Shown in pieces: positions 1-10,750 of a stretch of 64,000 bases of DNA. The stretch is from Bacillus tequilensis KCTC 13622 (GTDB taxonomy: Bacteria > Bacillota > Bacilli > Bacillales > Bacillaceae), in assembly GCF_000507145.1 (NCBI RefSeq), contig NZ_AYTO01000039.1, positions 186,001 through 250,000 on the forward strand, in the 5' to 3' direction. Both the position numbers and the translations under genes were made by a program. Under the pieces are notes generated by a model that was not told the origin of the DNA, searched no databases, and saw nothing but the letters and a program-made list of their open reading frames with translations. Within the stretch, counting starts at the first letter, position 1. Every line of letters begins with the position of its first letter.

Positions 1-172
1 ACCGTCTCACCTTAGACATCATCCGCAGGACATTGTCCTCTGTCACACCATCGCTTCCTCCGATAATGACCGCATCCGTTCCCGATTCACAAAGAATCTC
101 CAGCTGTTCATCAGGCAAATCTTTATTTGGATCAAGCTTAAAGACATGCTTCCACTCCGTTACATCGTACAC
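1..172 (-). CDS. pcrB: Heptaprenylglyceryl phosphate synthase PcrB, 5' end only
   Basis: This is the N-terminal 57 codons of PcrB; the gene runs off the left edge. The family joins heptaprenyl diphosphate to glycerol-1-phosphate, the first step of a bacterial counterpart of archaeal ether lipids. The translation begins VYDVTEWKHVFKLDPNKDLP and continues into the family's early GTDAVIIGGSDG strand and loop. The start is a GTG at 172, supported by a GGAGG about ten bases upstream; in-frame ATGs nearby do not fit the conserved N-terminus. It is transcribed divergently from yerD. The identification rests on matching the remembered B. subtilis PcrB sequence. Confidence 0.93.
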   Translation of the reverse strand, partial: MYDVTEWKHVFKLDPNKDLPDEQLEILCESGTDAVIIGGSDGVTEDNVLRMMSKVRR

Positions 173-415
173 GTCATACGTTCCTCCATTCGTTTGTTAC
201 CATTTAAACATTATAACAAATTCACATAGCGCGGAAAAACGGAAAAAGCCGTTAATCTCGTTATTCACTGAAAAAGGTGTTTTGATTCTTTTTTCATAAA
301 AAAGAGAGCTGCCGAAAGCTTTTAAACGCTTCAAGGTCTAGGTAAAAGATTCTTCTGTTATTGTTTGGAAGGCATTCAACTGTGGAAATGGTTACATAAA
401 AAAGGAGACTGACTG

Positions 416-1993
416 ATGGAAACGATTATCATTGCACTCATCGCATTTATCATCGGGATCATTGTCATCCCCATCATGTTGTTTGTCTGGCTCTACATAA
501 AGGATGAAAAACAGCAGGAGCACTCAATCCTTCGCAACTATCCCGTCATCGGCAGGTTCCGGTATATCCTTGAAAAAATCGGACCTGAGCTCAGACAGTA
601 TTTATACAGCAATGACAATGAGGAGCAGCCTTTTTCACGAAAGGAATATGAGCAAACTGTCATCTCGGGCAAATACAAAAGCAGAATGATGGGCTTTGGA
701 TCTGTAAGAGATTTTGACAAACCGGGCTATTTTATCCGTAACGCCCTGTTTCCGAAACAAAAAGAGGAATTGCGTGTCAATCAAACACCTAAAATTGATA
801 CCCAAATCTATCACCTTGATGCTGACAATCTGTTCAGACGCAAGGAACACGCCGAACACATCAAAGCCGATCCGTTTTTCCTCCACCCTGATGATGTACA
901 GGTGATCGGCGGGCATACATGCGAGAAGCCTTTTTATGTGAAAGGATTAGTCGGCCAGTCTGCCATGAGCTACGGTTCCCTTGGAGAACGGGCAATTACG
1001 GCACTCTCAAAAGGGCTTCATCAAGCTGGCGGCACATGGATGAATACAGGTGAAGGGGGTTTATCTGAGTATCATGTAAAGGGCGGCGCCGATATCATTT
1101 GCCAAATCGGGCCGGGCCTTTTTGGCGTACGCAAAAGAAACGGAGAATTTTCGTGGGAGGAGTTTAAAAGAAAAAGCAGGCTTGACCAAATTAAAGCGTT
1201 TGAGCTGAAGCTGGCGCAAGGAGCTAAAACCCGCGGCGGCCATGTGGACGGCGCCAAGGTATCAGAGGAAGTGGCAGACATTCGGAATGTCGAACCAGGA
1301 AAGTCGATTGACAGCCCGAACCGCTTTCATGAATTTTCAAGCGTTCCTAGCATGCTCGACTTTATTGAGAAACTTAGAGATGTCGGACAAAAGCCGGTCG
1401 GAATCAAACTTGTCGCTGGCCATCCAGACGAATTGCACGAGCTTTTTTCTTATATGAAGAAAAGCGGAAAGCATCCGGATTTTATCACGATTGACGGAAG
1501 CGAAGGCGGTACCGGCGCTTCCTTTTACGAGCTGGCTGACACTGTCGGCCTTCCGATTATGACAGCCCTCCCTATTGTGGATACGCTTCTTAGACAATAC
1601 GGCTTGCGCAGCCACCTGAAAATCTTTGCTTCCGGCAAGCTCCTGACTCCTGACAAAATCGCGGTCGCATTAGCTCTCGGCGCTGATTTTGTTAACATTG
1701 CACGCGGCATGATGTTTTCGGTCGGCTGCATCCGCGCGCTCGTGTGCCACACCAACACTTGTCCGGCGGGTGTGGCGACAACAGATCCAAAACTGCAAAA
1801 AGCACTGAGCGTTGAGGAAAAACAGCACCGTGTTTGCAACTACGTCATTTCACTGCGCGAGGGACTGTTTAACCTCGCAGCCGCAGCCGGGATCCATTCG
1901 CCGGTCTGCTTTTCCAAAGAGCATGTTGTCTATCGAAAAGAGGATGGCAGCATCGTTGATATCGACAAACTCATTCATCAATTTGTTTCATAA
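416..1993 (+). CDS. yerD: YerD, membrane-anchored FMN-dependent glutamate-synthase-like protein
   Basis: This 525-residue protein has one hydrophobic N-terminal helix (about residues 3-24) followed by the FMN-binding central domain of glutamate synthases. Visible family blocks are the GQSAMSYGSLGE segment, NTGEGGLSEYH, QIGPGLFGVR, the DGSEGGTGA loop and the cysteine stretch CHTNTCPAGVATTDP near residue 445, which recalls the 3Fe-4S ligands of GOGAT. The glutaminase domain and the C-terminal beta-helix are absent, so it cannot be a complete GOGAT; its substrate is unknown. An AAAGGAG lies just before the ATG. It ends at a strong terminator shared with yerC, which converges on it. Confidence 0.93.
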   Translation: METIIIALIAFIIGIIVIPIMLFVWLYIKDEKQQEHSILRNYPVIGRFRYILEKIGPELRQYLYSNDNEEQPFSRKEYEQTVISGKYKSRMMGFGSVRDFDKPGYFIRNALFPKQKEELRVNQTPKIDTQIYHLDADNLFRRKEHAEHIKADPFFLHPDDVQVIGGHTCEKPFYVKGLVGQSAMSYGSLGERAITALSKGLHQAGGTWMNTGEGGLSEYHVKGGADIICQIGPGLFGVRKRNGEFSWEEFKRKSRLDQIKAFELKLAQGAKTRGGHVDGAKVSEEVADIRNVEPGKSIDSPNRFHEFSSVPSMLDFIEKLRDVGQKPVGIKLVAGHPDELHELFSYMKKSGKHPDFITIDGSEGGTGASFYELADTVGLPIMTALPIVDTLLRQYGLRSHLKIFASGKLLTPDKIAVALALGADFVNIARGMMFSVGCIRALVCHTNTCPAGVATTDPKLQKALSVEEKQHRVCNYVISLREGLFNLAAAAGIHSPVCFSKEHVVYRKEDGSIVDIDKLIHQFVS

Positions 1994-1995
1994 GA

Positions 1996-2030
1996 AAACC
2001 GCCCTTGCCGAACGGCAGGGCGGTTTTTTT
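1996..2030. terminator. Bidirectional terminator between yerD and yerC
   Basis: AACCGCCCT pairs with AGGGCGGTT around a GC-rich loop. T-runs flank the plus side and A-runs the other, so it can end both the yerD and the yerC transcripts. Confidence 0.9.
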
Positions 2031-2343
2031 ATTTAGAAGAAGACTCAGTTTCGGTTTCCTTCACACGGTCAAGCGCCATTTCATAAGCGTCATTTCCGTA
2101 ATTTAAGCAGCGTTTCACACGGGAAATCGTAGCCGTGGAAGCGCCTGTTTCTGTTTCAATCTTATGGTACGTGTTTCCTTCGCGAAGCATGCGCGCCACT
2201 TCAAGGCGCTGAGCCAGCGATTGAATTTCGTTAATTGTGCAAAGATCATCGAAGAACCGGTAACATTCCTCCAAGTCTTTCAGCGATAAGATTGAGTTGA
2301 ATAACTGGTCCAATTCTTTGCCGCGTAATTTATCGATTTGCAT
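2029..2343 (-). CDS. yerC: YerC, TrpR-like DNA-binding protein
   Basis: This 104-residue protein belongs to the YerC/YecD family, which is related to the Trp repressor fold. The segment from about residue 58 to 90 (NTYHKIETETGASTATISRV) reads as a helix-turn-helix followed by a conserved RCLNYGNDAY tail. Cytoplasmic DNA binding is the expected role; the target genes cannot be read from the sequence. It starts only two bases after the yerB stop, so it is probably cotranscribed with yerA-yerB. Its stop codon lies inside the shared terminator with yerD. Confidence 0.9.
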   Translation of the reverse strand: MQIDKLRGKELDQLFNSILSLKDLEECYRFFDDLCTINEIQSLAQRLEVARMLREGNTYHKIETETGASTATISRVKRCLNYGNDAYEMALDRVKETETESSSK

Positions 2344-2345
2344 CG

Positions 2346-3341
2346 TTACACACCTTCTCCTTTACTAATGGAAGCCGCATCGAGATCAGGCACGATATTA
2401 ATCCAAGTCTTTCCTGGCACAAACGGCAGCCATTTGCCGTCTTTCACCGGCACAATTCTTCCGTTTACTTGTTTCCAGTCTGTTTCAATGACGTTTCCGT
2501 GCTGAAACAACAGACCTTTTCCCCCTGATTCCAGGTCGATGTCCCGCCTTCCATCTTGATCAATAGTACGATGGCTGGCTTCAACAATGAAAATATTTTG
2601 CATTGCAACCGGCTTTCCGGTTTCCCGGTCTGTCGTTATGACACCATCAGAGCTTCTTGTATACGCTTCAGCTTTTTTATCATAATTGTATTCGACAAGA
2701 TTTGTAACGTTCTTTGTTCCATAATCTACCCGAACATTATAAGATTCATTTGCAGGTTTTGCTTCTGATGTTTGAAACAGCAGCGGATCTGTTTTCCGCT
2801 TCAGCTCATATCCCTTTTGCTCCGCCGCCTTTTTTATGTACTCATAAGACGTGTAGGAATTGTGGGGCGGTTTGCTGAAATCAGCTCTCCAAAATAAGCT
2901 TCCGTCAAAATCCAATCCGTTCATATAATCGGCAGCTCCGGATTCAAGCTGCTCTTTGGCGCCGGGACTCCAGCCGTGATGGACAAATATGCTGTCAAAA
3001 CCATTGCTGAGAGTGACGAAATATTCCCGCGCGCTCCGCACAGGTCCGACAGTTTCAGGCATCTGGCTTTGGAAAATAGCCAGAAATCTTGTAATTTGCC
3101 CTTCGGCAAGGGCCTCTATGACAATGTCGGCTTTAGACAGTCCTGATTGCGGCCTCGCCTTCGGGTGATTGTTCACCACAACAGCAACAGGCCGGCGTTC
3201 AGTCACCTTCTGTTCAGTCTCCAGTCCCGTCAAAGGAGCTTTCGGCTTCTTTGCAGATTCCGGGACAGCATCCTTCTGCTGGCAGGATACAAGCAGAAAA
3301 AACACGAAACACAGCACGTAAACTGTCAACCATTTTTTCAT
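2346..3341 (-). CDS. yerB: YerB lipoprotein (DUF3048)
   Basis: This is a 331-residue lipoprotein. The chosen start gives a classic lipoprotein signal, MKKWLTVYVLCFVFFLLVSC, with the lipobox cysteine at about residue 20. An upstream in-frame extension of 50 codons has no ribosome-binding site and would bury the signal, so the ATG at 3341 (GGGGAG just upstream) is preferred. The rest matches the DUF3048 family, found as YerB-type surface proteins of unknown biochemical role. It sits between yerA and yerC on the same strand with short gaps, which suggests one operon. Confidence 0.93.
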   Translation of the reverse strand: MKKWLTVYVLCFVFFLLVSCQQKDAVPESAKKPKAPLTGLETEQKVTERRPVAVVVNNHPKARPQSGLSKADIVIEALAEGQITRFLAIFQSQMPETVGPVRSAREYFVTLSNGFDSIFVHHGWSPGAKEQLESGAADYMNGLDFDGSLFWRADFSKPPHNSYTSYEYIKKAAEQKGYELKRKTDPLLFQTSEAKPANESYNVRVDYGTKNVTNLVEYNYDKKAEAYTRSSDGVITTDRETGKPVAMQNIFIVEASHRTIDQDGRRDIDLESGGKGLLFQHGNVIETDWKQVNGRIVPVKDGKWLPFVPGKTWINIVPDLDAASISKGEGV

Positions 3342-3367
3342 ATGTCGGCTCCCCGCTCTTTTATATT

Positions 3368-5110
3368 TTAACGCATTATCGACGGAAAGAGTACAGTTTT
3401 TTTCATGACGTCGAAGATTCCTCTCGGCGTAATGCGTATATATGGAAGGTGTGTACTTTGCAAAAAGAGCAGCGTATAGACGGGATCGCAAAATTGATAG
3501 CCTCTATCTGCCAAAAGATCTCTCAGCTTTTGTTCCTTCTCAAGCACGTCTTCATACGCTTCCGAAGCGGCGCAGCCGCACAGCGCAAGCGGAAGTTCAT
3601 ACAGAATTTTTCCGTTTTCCGCTAGAACGATTCCTCCCCCGATTTCTTTCATGCGAGCGAAAGCGAGCAGCATATCCGCTTTGTTTTTTCCGATCGCGAC
3701 AATATCGCCTGTCGTCGTAAAGGAGCTCACAAATCCCTGCACGCTTGAGGCAAAGCCTTTTATCATCGTATTGACGCGCCATTTCCCATGTTTATCAAGC
3801 ATTGCCAAATAACTTTCATCATGGTCAAACGAGAGCTGTTCCATCGAATTGTCGATCTCAATCATATACGGCTCCATGATCACCTCATTCCGCATTTTCA
3901 CGCCCATCGGCATCGAAAACTGCAAATCATCCATCGTCATATCATATGAAAGCTCCAGCGGGACAAGACCGCCTTTGTTCCAGTCCGTTTTTGTAAACGC
4001 CTTCATATTACAGCCGTCCTTACGAAGAATGATCCCTTTTGACAGCACGGTCACGGGATTCGGATTTAACGGATCTTCAAGTATGTTCAGTGACGCCAGT
4101 CTTCCCGGTCCGGCCACACCTAAATAATCATCCATTTGATAATACTTTGCAATATTAAACGATGCCATATTGTAGGCATCGATTGCCGGAACTCCTTCTT
4201 CTAACGCGATGCGGATCAGCTCGTTTGTCATGCCGTTTTTATAAAAATTCGGCGTCGCGCCGTCTGTCGTGTAAAAGAAGTGGTCATAATAGCGGAAGCC
4301 CTTCTCATGCAGCTCCTGCAAGATCTTTCTCATATCAGGGCGAATAGAAGAATTCCGAAGGGAAACATAGTAGCCCAGTTCCAGCCTTCTCATCACATCC
4401 TCGCCTGTCATTGCTTCATGATCACAATCAGCTCCGAACAGTTTCATTTTTGTAAGCGTTTTATCCGAAGCGCCGGGAAAATGGCCTTCAATGCGTTTCC
4501 GCAGCTTCTTTGTAGCTTGCATGCAGTGAAGCATTAAATCGTCACCATCCACCAAACGGGGCCATCCGGTCATTTCACCGCCTTGAATGACATCCGGATG
4601 TTCAATCCACTGCTTTCTGACATCAAACGGAAGAACCTGATCCTCGTTCCGAACTTCGGTTTGGAGGTCATAGCGTGACCACCAAAAATACTGAACAGGC
4701 TGCTTTTTAAGTTCATTCAAAATCGTAAGCGCTTTCTTTTTTCCGCTTTGTAAAAGCAAAAATAAGTTATCATTCACGAATGTCGTTGTTCCATATTGAG
4801 ACACATATTCCGCCAGCGTTTGGGGATTATATATTTGAAAAGGATGTGCGTGCGGTTCGATATACCCTGGCACAATGTATTTTCCTTCACAATCAATCGT
4901 ATGAATTTCTTCGGCTCTATTCGGAAGTTCATGACCCACATAAACAATGCGGTCCTGATAAATCCAAATGTTTTTTTTCAGCCATTGTTTTACATATGGA
5001 TTTAAGACGAGAGCATTCCGTAAAAGGAGCGTTGGAAGCAGCTTTGAGTCTACAACATCAACCTGTGCCCTGATGTCTTTGTTTTTCCAGTTAAAGGTTC
5101 GTTCGGACAT
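3368..5110 (-). CDS. yerA: YerA, adenine-deaminase-like amidohydrolase
   Basis: This 580-residue protein is a metal-dependent amidohydrolase of the adenine deaminase family. The metal-binding EPHAHPFQIY block occurs near residue 85, and the C-terminal half carries family strands such as GIVLAENGKI. Deamination of adenine to hypoxanthine is the family reaction, but the true substrate of YerA is not settled by sequence alone. Its position near the purine operon is suggestive only. A good AAAGGAG precedes the ATG, and yerB follows after 26 bases. Confidence 0.9.
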   Translation of the reverse strand: MSERTFNWKNKDIRAQVDVVDSKLLPTLLLRNALVLNPYVKQWLKKNIWIYQDRIVYVGHELPNRAEEIHTIDCEGKYIVPGYIEPHAHPFQIYNPQTLAEYVSQYGTTTFVNDNLFLLLQSGKKKALTILNELKKQPVQYFWWSRYDLQTEVRNEDQVLPFDVRKQWIEHPDVIQGGEMTGWPRLVDGDDLMLHCMQATKKLRKRIEGHFPGASDKTLTKMKLFGADCDHEAMTGEDVMRRLELGYYVSLRNSSIRPDMRKILQELHEKGFRYYDHFFYTTDGATPNFYKNGMTNELIRIALEEGVPAIDAYNMASFNIAKYYQMDDYLGVAGPGRLASLNILEDPLNPNPVTVLSKGIILRKDGCNMKAFTKTDWNKGGLVPLELSYDMTMDDLQFSMPMGVKMRNEVIMEPYMIEIDNSMEQLSFDHDESYLAMLDKHGKWRVNTMIKGFASSVQGFVSSFTTTGDIVAIGKNKADMLLAFARMKEIGGGIVLAENGKILYELPLALCGCAASEAYEDVLEKEQKLRDLLADRGYQFCDPVYTLLFLQSTHLPYIRITPRGIFDVMKKTVLFPSIMR

Positions 5111-5237
5111 TCACATACTCTCCTTTACATGTATTAGACTCATGGTATCACATCCTTCCTCATCTCGCACGGTAAAAACGTTACAAATTTTTGAAGGTCC
5201 AGTTAAAAAACTTTTAAGCGAAAAGGAGCAGATTTCC

Positions 5238-5471
5238 ATGAAGCCAAACATCAGTCTCATCAATGCCGTCTTCAGAATCGCCTGCGGACTGACGGTTATG
5301 TCAGCCGCCAGCGCAAAGTTTACGAAAAAACCTTGGTGCAGAATGCATCTCTTTTACATCTTTATGGGGGCAATGAAAGCAGGTTCGGGAATCCTGCGCT
5401 TCTGTCCTGTGACCTACATGTTCCAAAACAGCGCTTCCAGCCATAACGAACAGGAGCACCAAAACAGATAA
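5238..5471 (+). CDS. Small DUF2892-type membrane protein
   Basis: This 77-residue protein starts at an ATG preceded by AAAAGGAG. It opens with MKPNISLINAVFRIACG and has two hydrophobic stretches separated by a short basic turn, the pattern of DUF2892 (YgaP-C-like) membrane proteins. It contains two cysteines in the second half. It lies divergently from yerA and converges with yecA at a strong shared terminator. Function is unknown; the coding call is supported by the ribosome-binding site, family pattern and terminator. Confidence 0.75.
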   Translation: MKPNISLINAVFRIACGLTVMSAASAKFTKKPWCRMHLFYIFMGAMKAGSGILRFCPVTYMFQNSASSHNEQEHQNR

Positions 5472-5474
5472 ACA

Positions 5475-5509
5475 AAAAAGCTTGCTCACGATTCGTGAGC
5501 AAGCTTTTT
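5475..5509. terminator. Bidirectional terminator, DUF2892 gene / yecA
   Basis: AAGCTTGCTCACG pairs with CGTGAGCAAGCTT, with T-runs on both outer sides. The yecA stop codon lies within the stem. Confidence 0.9.
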
Positions 5510-6742
5510 CTTTATATAGAGATACCCTGCGGCCCCCAGTACTGCCGGATAAAGGAGTGCCCAGCCGCTGAATGAGTAAATCACTGCACACGCCGCAAAC
5601 GCCCCGAGCGCCAGCCACCAGCCTGAATCTCTCCAGCTCAGCAGCTTCAGCGCTGCTGCCATTGTCCATATGTAAGATGCGATAAAAGCCGCACTCGGTC
5701 CTTTTAACAGAGTCGTCAAATCGATTTGAAACAGGCTATGCGATATCAGCACTAAACCAAACACTGCGGCCAGCGCTGTCAATACACGGATAGGCGTATG
5801 ATTTGTCTTGCCGAGTTTTCCGAAATAGACGGGAATGTGCCCTTCTCTCGCCAATGCGTACACCATTCTGGAAAAACCCGCAATATTGGCGTGAATAGTC
5901 ACGAATGTGATAAACAGCGCTAAACATACTGTTACATATACGCCGCTTTCCCCAGCTCCTTTTGATATGAGCATGGCAAGCGATGCGATTTCTCCATTTT
6001 CTCCATAAGAATGAGTCCCTATCGTCACAAATGACAGCAGGATGTACAGCCCTGCCACACAAGCCGCTCCCAAGAACAAGCTGATTGGGACATCTTTTTC
6101 AGGACGATGAAATTCCTCAGCCAATGGGGTAATCATTTCCCAGCCTACAAATGAGAAAAAAATCATCACAGAAACAGATCCCGCGGCAGGCCAGCCATGC
6201 GGAAGAAACGGCTGAAATTCTGCTGCTTTGACATGAGGCAATGACACGGCAACCGAAGCGACAAGAAGAAATACGATGACACACATGACGAGTGTACTGA
6301 TGTTCGCGGATAGTTGAATGCCTCTCATATGAAGCAAAATTGAGACAATCAGCATGCAGCCCGCGATCAAAGTAATCTGCCAATCGGAAGCCTTTGTGAT
6401 GTAACTGATGTAATGCGCGCCAGTCAAAGCGATGATGGGAACGCCGATCGGAACGGACCCTAACATGATCCAGCCCAAAACCGTTCCGGCTTTTTTCTGA
6501 AAAGCCAGCTGCACATAAGCTGTAATTCCTCCCGCACTGGGCGCTATTTTCACAAGCCGGGCCAGCGTGCCGACAAGAAGAAAAGATAAGAAAGACATGA
6601 ACACCCAAACAAATAAAGAAGCGGGACCGGCTGCGTCAGCTGTGACCGACGGCAGAATTAATATTCCGCAGCCTAAAACGGCACCAATCGTTAACGCCGT
6701 CCCTTGTATCCAAGTAATCGAACGCTGTAACTCTGGCAACAT
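5486..6742 (-). CDS. yecA: YecA, APC-family amino acid permease
   Basis: This 418-residue protein has about 12 hydrophobic helices and the N-terminal APC signature TIGAVLGCGILILP, in which a G-rich break in helix 1 binds the amino acid backbone. The substrate is not known. The start at 6742 follows GAGAGGAGG; the longer in-frame ORF of 38 extra codons is not membrane-protein-like and is rejected. It is divergent from the Lrp-type regulator yezC, an arrangement common for a permease and its regulator, but regulation is an inference. Confidence 0.9.
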   Translation of the reverse strand: MLPELQRSITWIQGTALTIGAVLGCGILILPSVTADAAGPASLFVWVFMSFLSFLLVGTLARLVKIAPSAGGITAYVQLAFQKKAGTVLGWIMLGSVPIGVPIIALTGAHYISYITKASDWQITLIAGCMLIVSILLHMRGIQLSANISTLVMCVIVFLLVASVAVSLPHVKAAEFQPFLPHGWPAAGSVSVMIFFSFVGWEMITPLAEEFHRPEKDVPISLFLGAACVAGLYILLSFVTIGTHSYGENGEIASLAMLISKGAGESGVYVTVCLALFITFVTIHANIAGFSRMVYALAREGHIPVYFGKLGKTNHTPIRVLTALAAVFGLVLISHSLFQIDLTTLLKGPSAAFIASYIWTMAAALKLLSWRDSGWWLALGAFAACAVIYSFSGWALLYPAVLGAAGYLYIKKKLAHES

Positions 6743-6798
6743 GATGCCTCCTCTCCCATTGATGGCTTTATTATAGGAAAAATAAGACGGCACCCATA

Positions 6799-6807
6799 TG
6801 CTACAAT
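6799..6807 (+). promoter_or_regulatory. Candidate extended -10 promoter of yezC
   Basis: TGCTACAAT lies about 80 bases before the yezC start. It has the TGn extension and a near-consensus -10, with no clear -35. Confidence 0.45.
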
Positions 6808-6885
6808 GAAGGTAAATCAACAGCATCACCTTATGATGAAAGGAATTTTCATTCATTCGCCTAAATATGTAAAGGAGCCAGACAA

Positions 6886-7308
6886 ATGGACGATACAGAC
6901 CTTCAAATTCTCTCGCATTTGCAGCGAAATGGCAGATTAACGATGGTTGAGCTGGGAAAGCTTGTCGGACTCAGCTCGCCAAGCGCGGCGGAACGGGTCC
7001 GGAAGCTGGAAGACAAAGGAGTGATTACCGGGTACAGCGCGAAAATCTGTTACGAAAAACTAAACAAGCATGTCACCGCTTTTATCCTGATGGAGCCGAA
7101 AAGCTGCAAACACTACGCAGCTTTTGCCACAGCGCACCCGGATGTTGCTGAAAATCACCGCATTACAGGGATGTACAGCTATGTGACAAAAGTGGTGACA
7201 GAATCGGTACATACGCTTGAGGATTTTATTGACGCCTCGATGGCCCATGGCAAACCGACCACACTTGTTGTGCTTTCTTCCTCCGCTCAGCACCCCGCTT
7301 TTGTATAA
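6886..7308 (+). CDS. yezC: YezC, Lrp/AsnC-family transcriptional regulator
   Basis: This 140-residue protein has an N-terminal winged helix-turn-helix. It opens DTDLQILSHLQRNGRLTMVE and continues with a recognition helix around SSPSAAERVRKLEDKGVI. A C-terminal RAM-type ligand-sensing domain runs from about residue 65. Such proteins bind DNA as multimers and often sense amino acids. AAAGGAG precedes the ATG. The neighbour yecA, an amino acid permease transcribed divergently, is its most likely target, by inference. Confidence 0.9.
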   Translation: MDDTDLQILSHLQRNGRLTMVELGKLVGLSSPSAAERVRKLEDKGVITGYSAKICYEKLNKHVTAFILMEPKSCKHYAAFATAHPDVAENHRITGMYSYVTKVVTESVHTLEDFIDASMAHGKPTTLVVLSSSAQHPAFV

Positions 7309-7311
7309 CAA

Positions 7312-7339
7312 AAAACCCGCAGCTTAATCTGCGGGTTTT
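7312..7339. terminator. Bidirectional terminator, yezC / purine operon end
   Basis: AAAACCCGCAG pairs with CTGCGGGTTTT. It lies between the convergent yezC and purD and ends the purine operon transcript. Confidence 0.9.
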
Positions 7340-7343
7340 GCAC

Positions 7344-8627
<1,284 letters not shown>

Positions 8628-10166
8628 TTAATGTTTGAAGTGTCTGATGCCGGTGAATACCATGGCAATACCGTATTCATCCGCTTTTTTGATGGAATCC
8701 TCATCGCGCACAGATCCCCCCGGCTGAATAATAGCCGTAACGCCAGCTTTTGCCGCTTCTTCAACCGTATCCGGCATCGGGAAAAATGCATCAGATCCTA
8801 GCGCGCTGCCCTTCGCTTTTTCTCCTGCTTGCTCAATTGCGATTTTTGCCGATCCGACGCGGTTCATTTGGCCCGCTCCCACACCGGCTGTCATGTTGTC
8901 CTTCGCGAGAACAATCGCATTTGATTTCACATGCTTGACGACTTTCCAAGCAAGCTTCAAGTCTTCCCATTCTTGCTCGTTCGGCTCTCTTTTTGTCGGG
9001 ATGCTGATCTCCGCATCATCGAAGCCGTGCATATCTAAATCTTGAATGAGCAGTCCGCCTTGAACGGAAGTCAGCTGTTTTTCCTTTTGAACGGCAGCAG
9101 TCACATCAAGCGTCAGCAGACGAAGATTTTTCTTCGCAGTCAGGATGTTAAGCGCTTCTTGACTGAATGAAGGCGCAATGATGATTTCTAAGAAAATGCT
9201 GTGAAGCACTTCGGCAGTTGCCTTATCCACTTCACGGTTCAGCGCGATAATGCCGCCGAAGATCGATGTTTTATCCGCTTCAAACGCTTTGTCAAACGCT
9301 TCTGCGATCGTTTTTCCTGTCCCTACACCGCACGGATTCATATGCTTCACGGCCACCGCAGCCGGCTCAGTGAATTCACGAACAATTTGAACTGCCGCGT
9401 CCGCGTCTTTAATGTTGTTGTAAGAAAGCTCTTTTCCGTGGAGCTGTTCCGCTTGCGCAATGGAGCCTTTGACAGGAAGAGCCGTTTGATAGAATGTCGC
9501 TTCCTGATGCGGGTTTTCTCCGTAGCGAAGCGATTGTTTTTTCTCGAATGTCACGGTGAACTGCTCTGGTTCTTTTTCACCGACAACATCTGTCAGATAG
9601 TCAGCGATCAGCGCATCATACGCCGCAGTATGACGGAATACTTTTGCCGCCAGCTCGCGTTTTTTCTGAAGTGATACGCCGCCCTCTTCTTTGATTTGAT
9701 TCAGCACTGGGCTGTAATCCGCCGGATCGACGATAACCGTCACATCTTGATGGTTTTTGGATGCCGCACGCAGCATGCCCGGTCCGCCGATGTCGATGTT
9801 TTCAATCGCTTCTTCATATGTGACATCTTCTTTAGAAATCGTTTCTTTAAATGGATAAAGGTTGACGACTACGAGGTCAATCGGCTGAATCCCGTGTTTA
9901 TTGATCTGCGCCATATGCTCTTCATTGCCGCGTACCGCCAGAAGGCCGCCATGAATATTCGGATGAAGTGTTTTCAGCCGTCCGTCCATAATTTCAGGAA
10001 AGCCTGTCACTTCAGAAATTCCGATGACATTCACACCGTTTTCTTGAAGAAGCTTTTTCGTTCCGCCTGTTGAGATGACTTCAACGCCAAGCTCTGTTAA
10101 TTCTTTTACGAAAGGAACGAGATTTGTTTTATCTGAAACACTGATTAATGCACGTTTAATGGCCAT
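8628..10166 (-). CDS. purH: Bifunctional AICAR transformylase / IMP cyclohydrolase
   Basis: This 512-residue protein catalyses the last two steps to IMP. The N-terminal IMP cyclohydrolase domain (about 1-200) has the DGRLKTLHP block. The C-terminal transformylase domain carries the catalytic KHMNPCG motif near residue 265. It starts inside the 3' end of purN: here the second codon is GCC (Ala), so the start context is ATGG. This change removes the overlapping stop expected for purN. Confidence 0.97.
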   Translation of the reverse strand: MAIKRALISVSDKTNLVPFVKELTELGVEVISTGGTKKLLQENGVNVIGISEVTGFPEIMDGRLKTLHPNIHGGLLAVRGNEEHMAQINKHGIQPIDLVVVNLYPFKETISKEDVTYEEAIENIDIGGPGMLRAASKNHQDVTVIVDPADYSPVLNQIKEEGGVSLQKKRELAAKVFRHTAAYDALIADYLTDVVGEKEPEQFTVTFEKKQSLRYGENPHQEATFYQTALPVKGSIAQAEQLHGKELSYNNIKDADAAVQIVREFTEPAAVAVKHMNPCGVGTGKTIAEAFDKAFEADKTSIFGGIIALNREVDKATAEVLHSIFLEIIIAPSFSQEALNILTAKKNLRLLTLDVTAAVQKEKQLTSVQGGLLIQDLDMHGFDDAEISIPTKREPNEQEWEDLKLAWKVVKHVKSNAIVLAKDNMTAGVGAGQMNRVGSAKIAIEQAGEKAKGSALGSDAFFPMPDTVEEAAKAGVTAIIQPGGSVRDEDSIKKADEYGIAMVFTGIRHFKH

Positions 10167-10750
10167 GCCTTTTCACCTCTGTTATTTAATCCTAATAGCT
10201 GTTTAATCACACTTGGATACCATTTATGCTCAAGCCTGTGAATCTGCTGTTCAATTGTTTCCAACGTATCGCTTTCAGCAATTTCGATTGCCTTTTGAGC
10301 GATGATCGGGCCTGTATCCATTCCTTCATCGACATAATGCACGGTAATCCCTGCAACCTTCACACCCGCGCGATACGCCTGTCCGACTGCGTCGATCCCC
10401 GGAAACGCGGGAAGAAGCGACGGGTGAATATTGATGATTTTTCCTCCGTATGCCTGAAGCAGCGTATCACCGATCAGCCTCATATAGCCGGCAAGAACAA
10501 TCATTTCAGCGTCATGCAGATGAAGCTGTTCAATAATCGCCCGCTCAAATGCGGCCTTGTTTTCGTATGACTTCGGCTCAAATGCAAAGGATGGAATTTG
10601 GTGCTCTTCCGCTCGTTCGATGACTTTCGCCTGCGGTTTGTCGCAAACGAGAAGCGATACGGACGCATCCCAGTTCTCCTCTTTCATCCGCGTGACGATG
10701 GCTTCGAAGTTTGAACCGTTCCCGGATGCAAATACAGCGAACTTTTTCAT
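10145..10750 (-). CDS. purN: Phosphoribosylglycinamide formyltransferase
   Basis: This 201-residue enzyme transfers a formyl group from 10-formyl-THF to GAR. It starts [19 protein letters not shown] and has the catalytic block [25 protein letters not shown] with the catalytic aspartate, and a C-terminal helix ending NNRGEKA. The usual Bacillus protein ends there at about 195 residues. Here it runs on through WPLNVH into purH because no TGA overlaps the purH start. The resulting overlap with purH is 22 bases. It overlaps purM by four bases at its start. Confidence 0.96.
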   Translation of the reverse strand: MKKFAVFASGNGSNFEAIVTRMKEENWDASVSLLVCDKPQAKVIERAEEHQIPSFAFEPKSYENKAAFERAIIEQLHLHDAEMIVLAGYMRLIGDTLLQAYGGKIINIHPSLLPAFPGIDAVGQAYRAGVKVAGITVHYVDEGMDTGPIIAQKAIEIAESDTLETIEQQIHRLEHKWYPSVIKQLLGLNNRGEKAWPLNVH

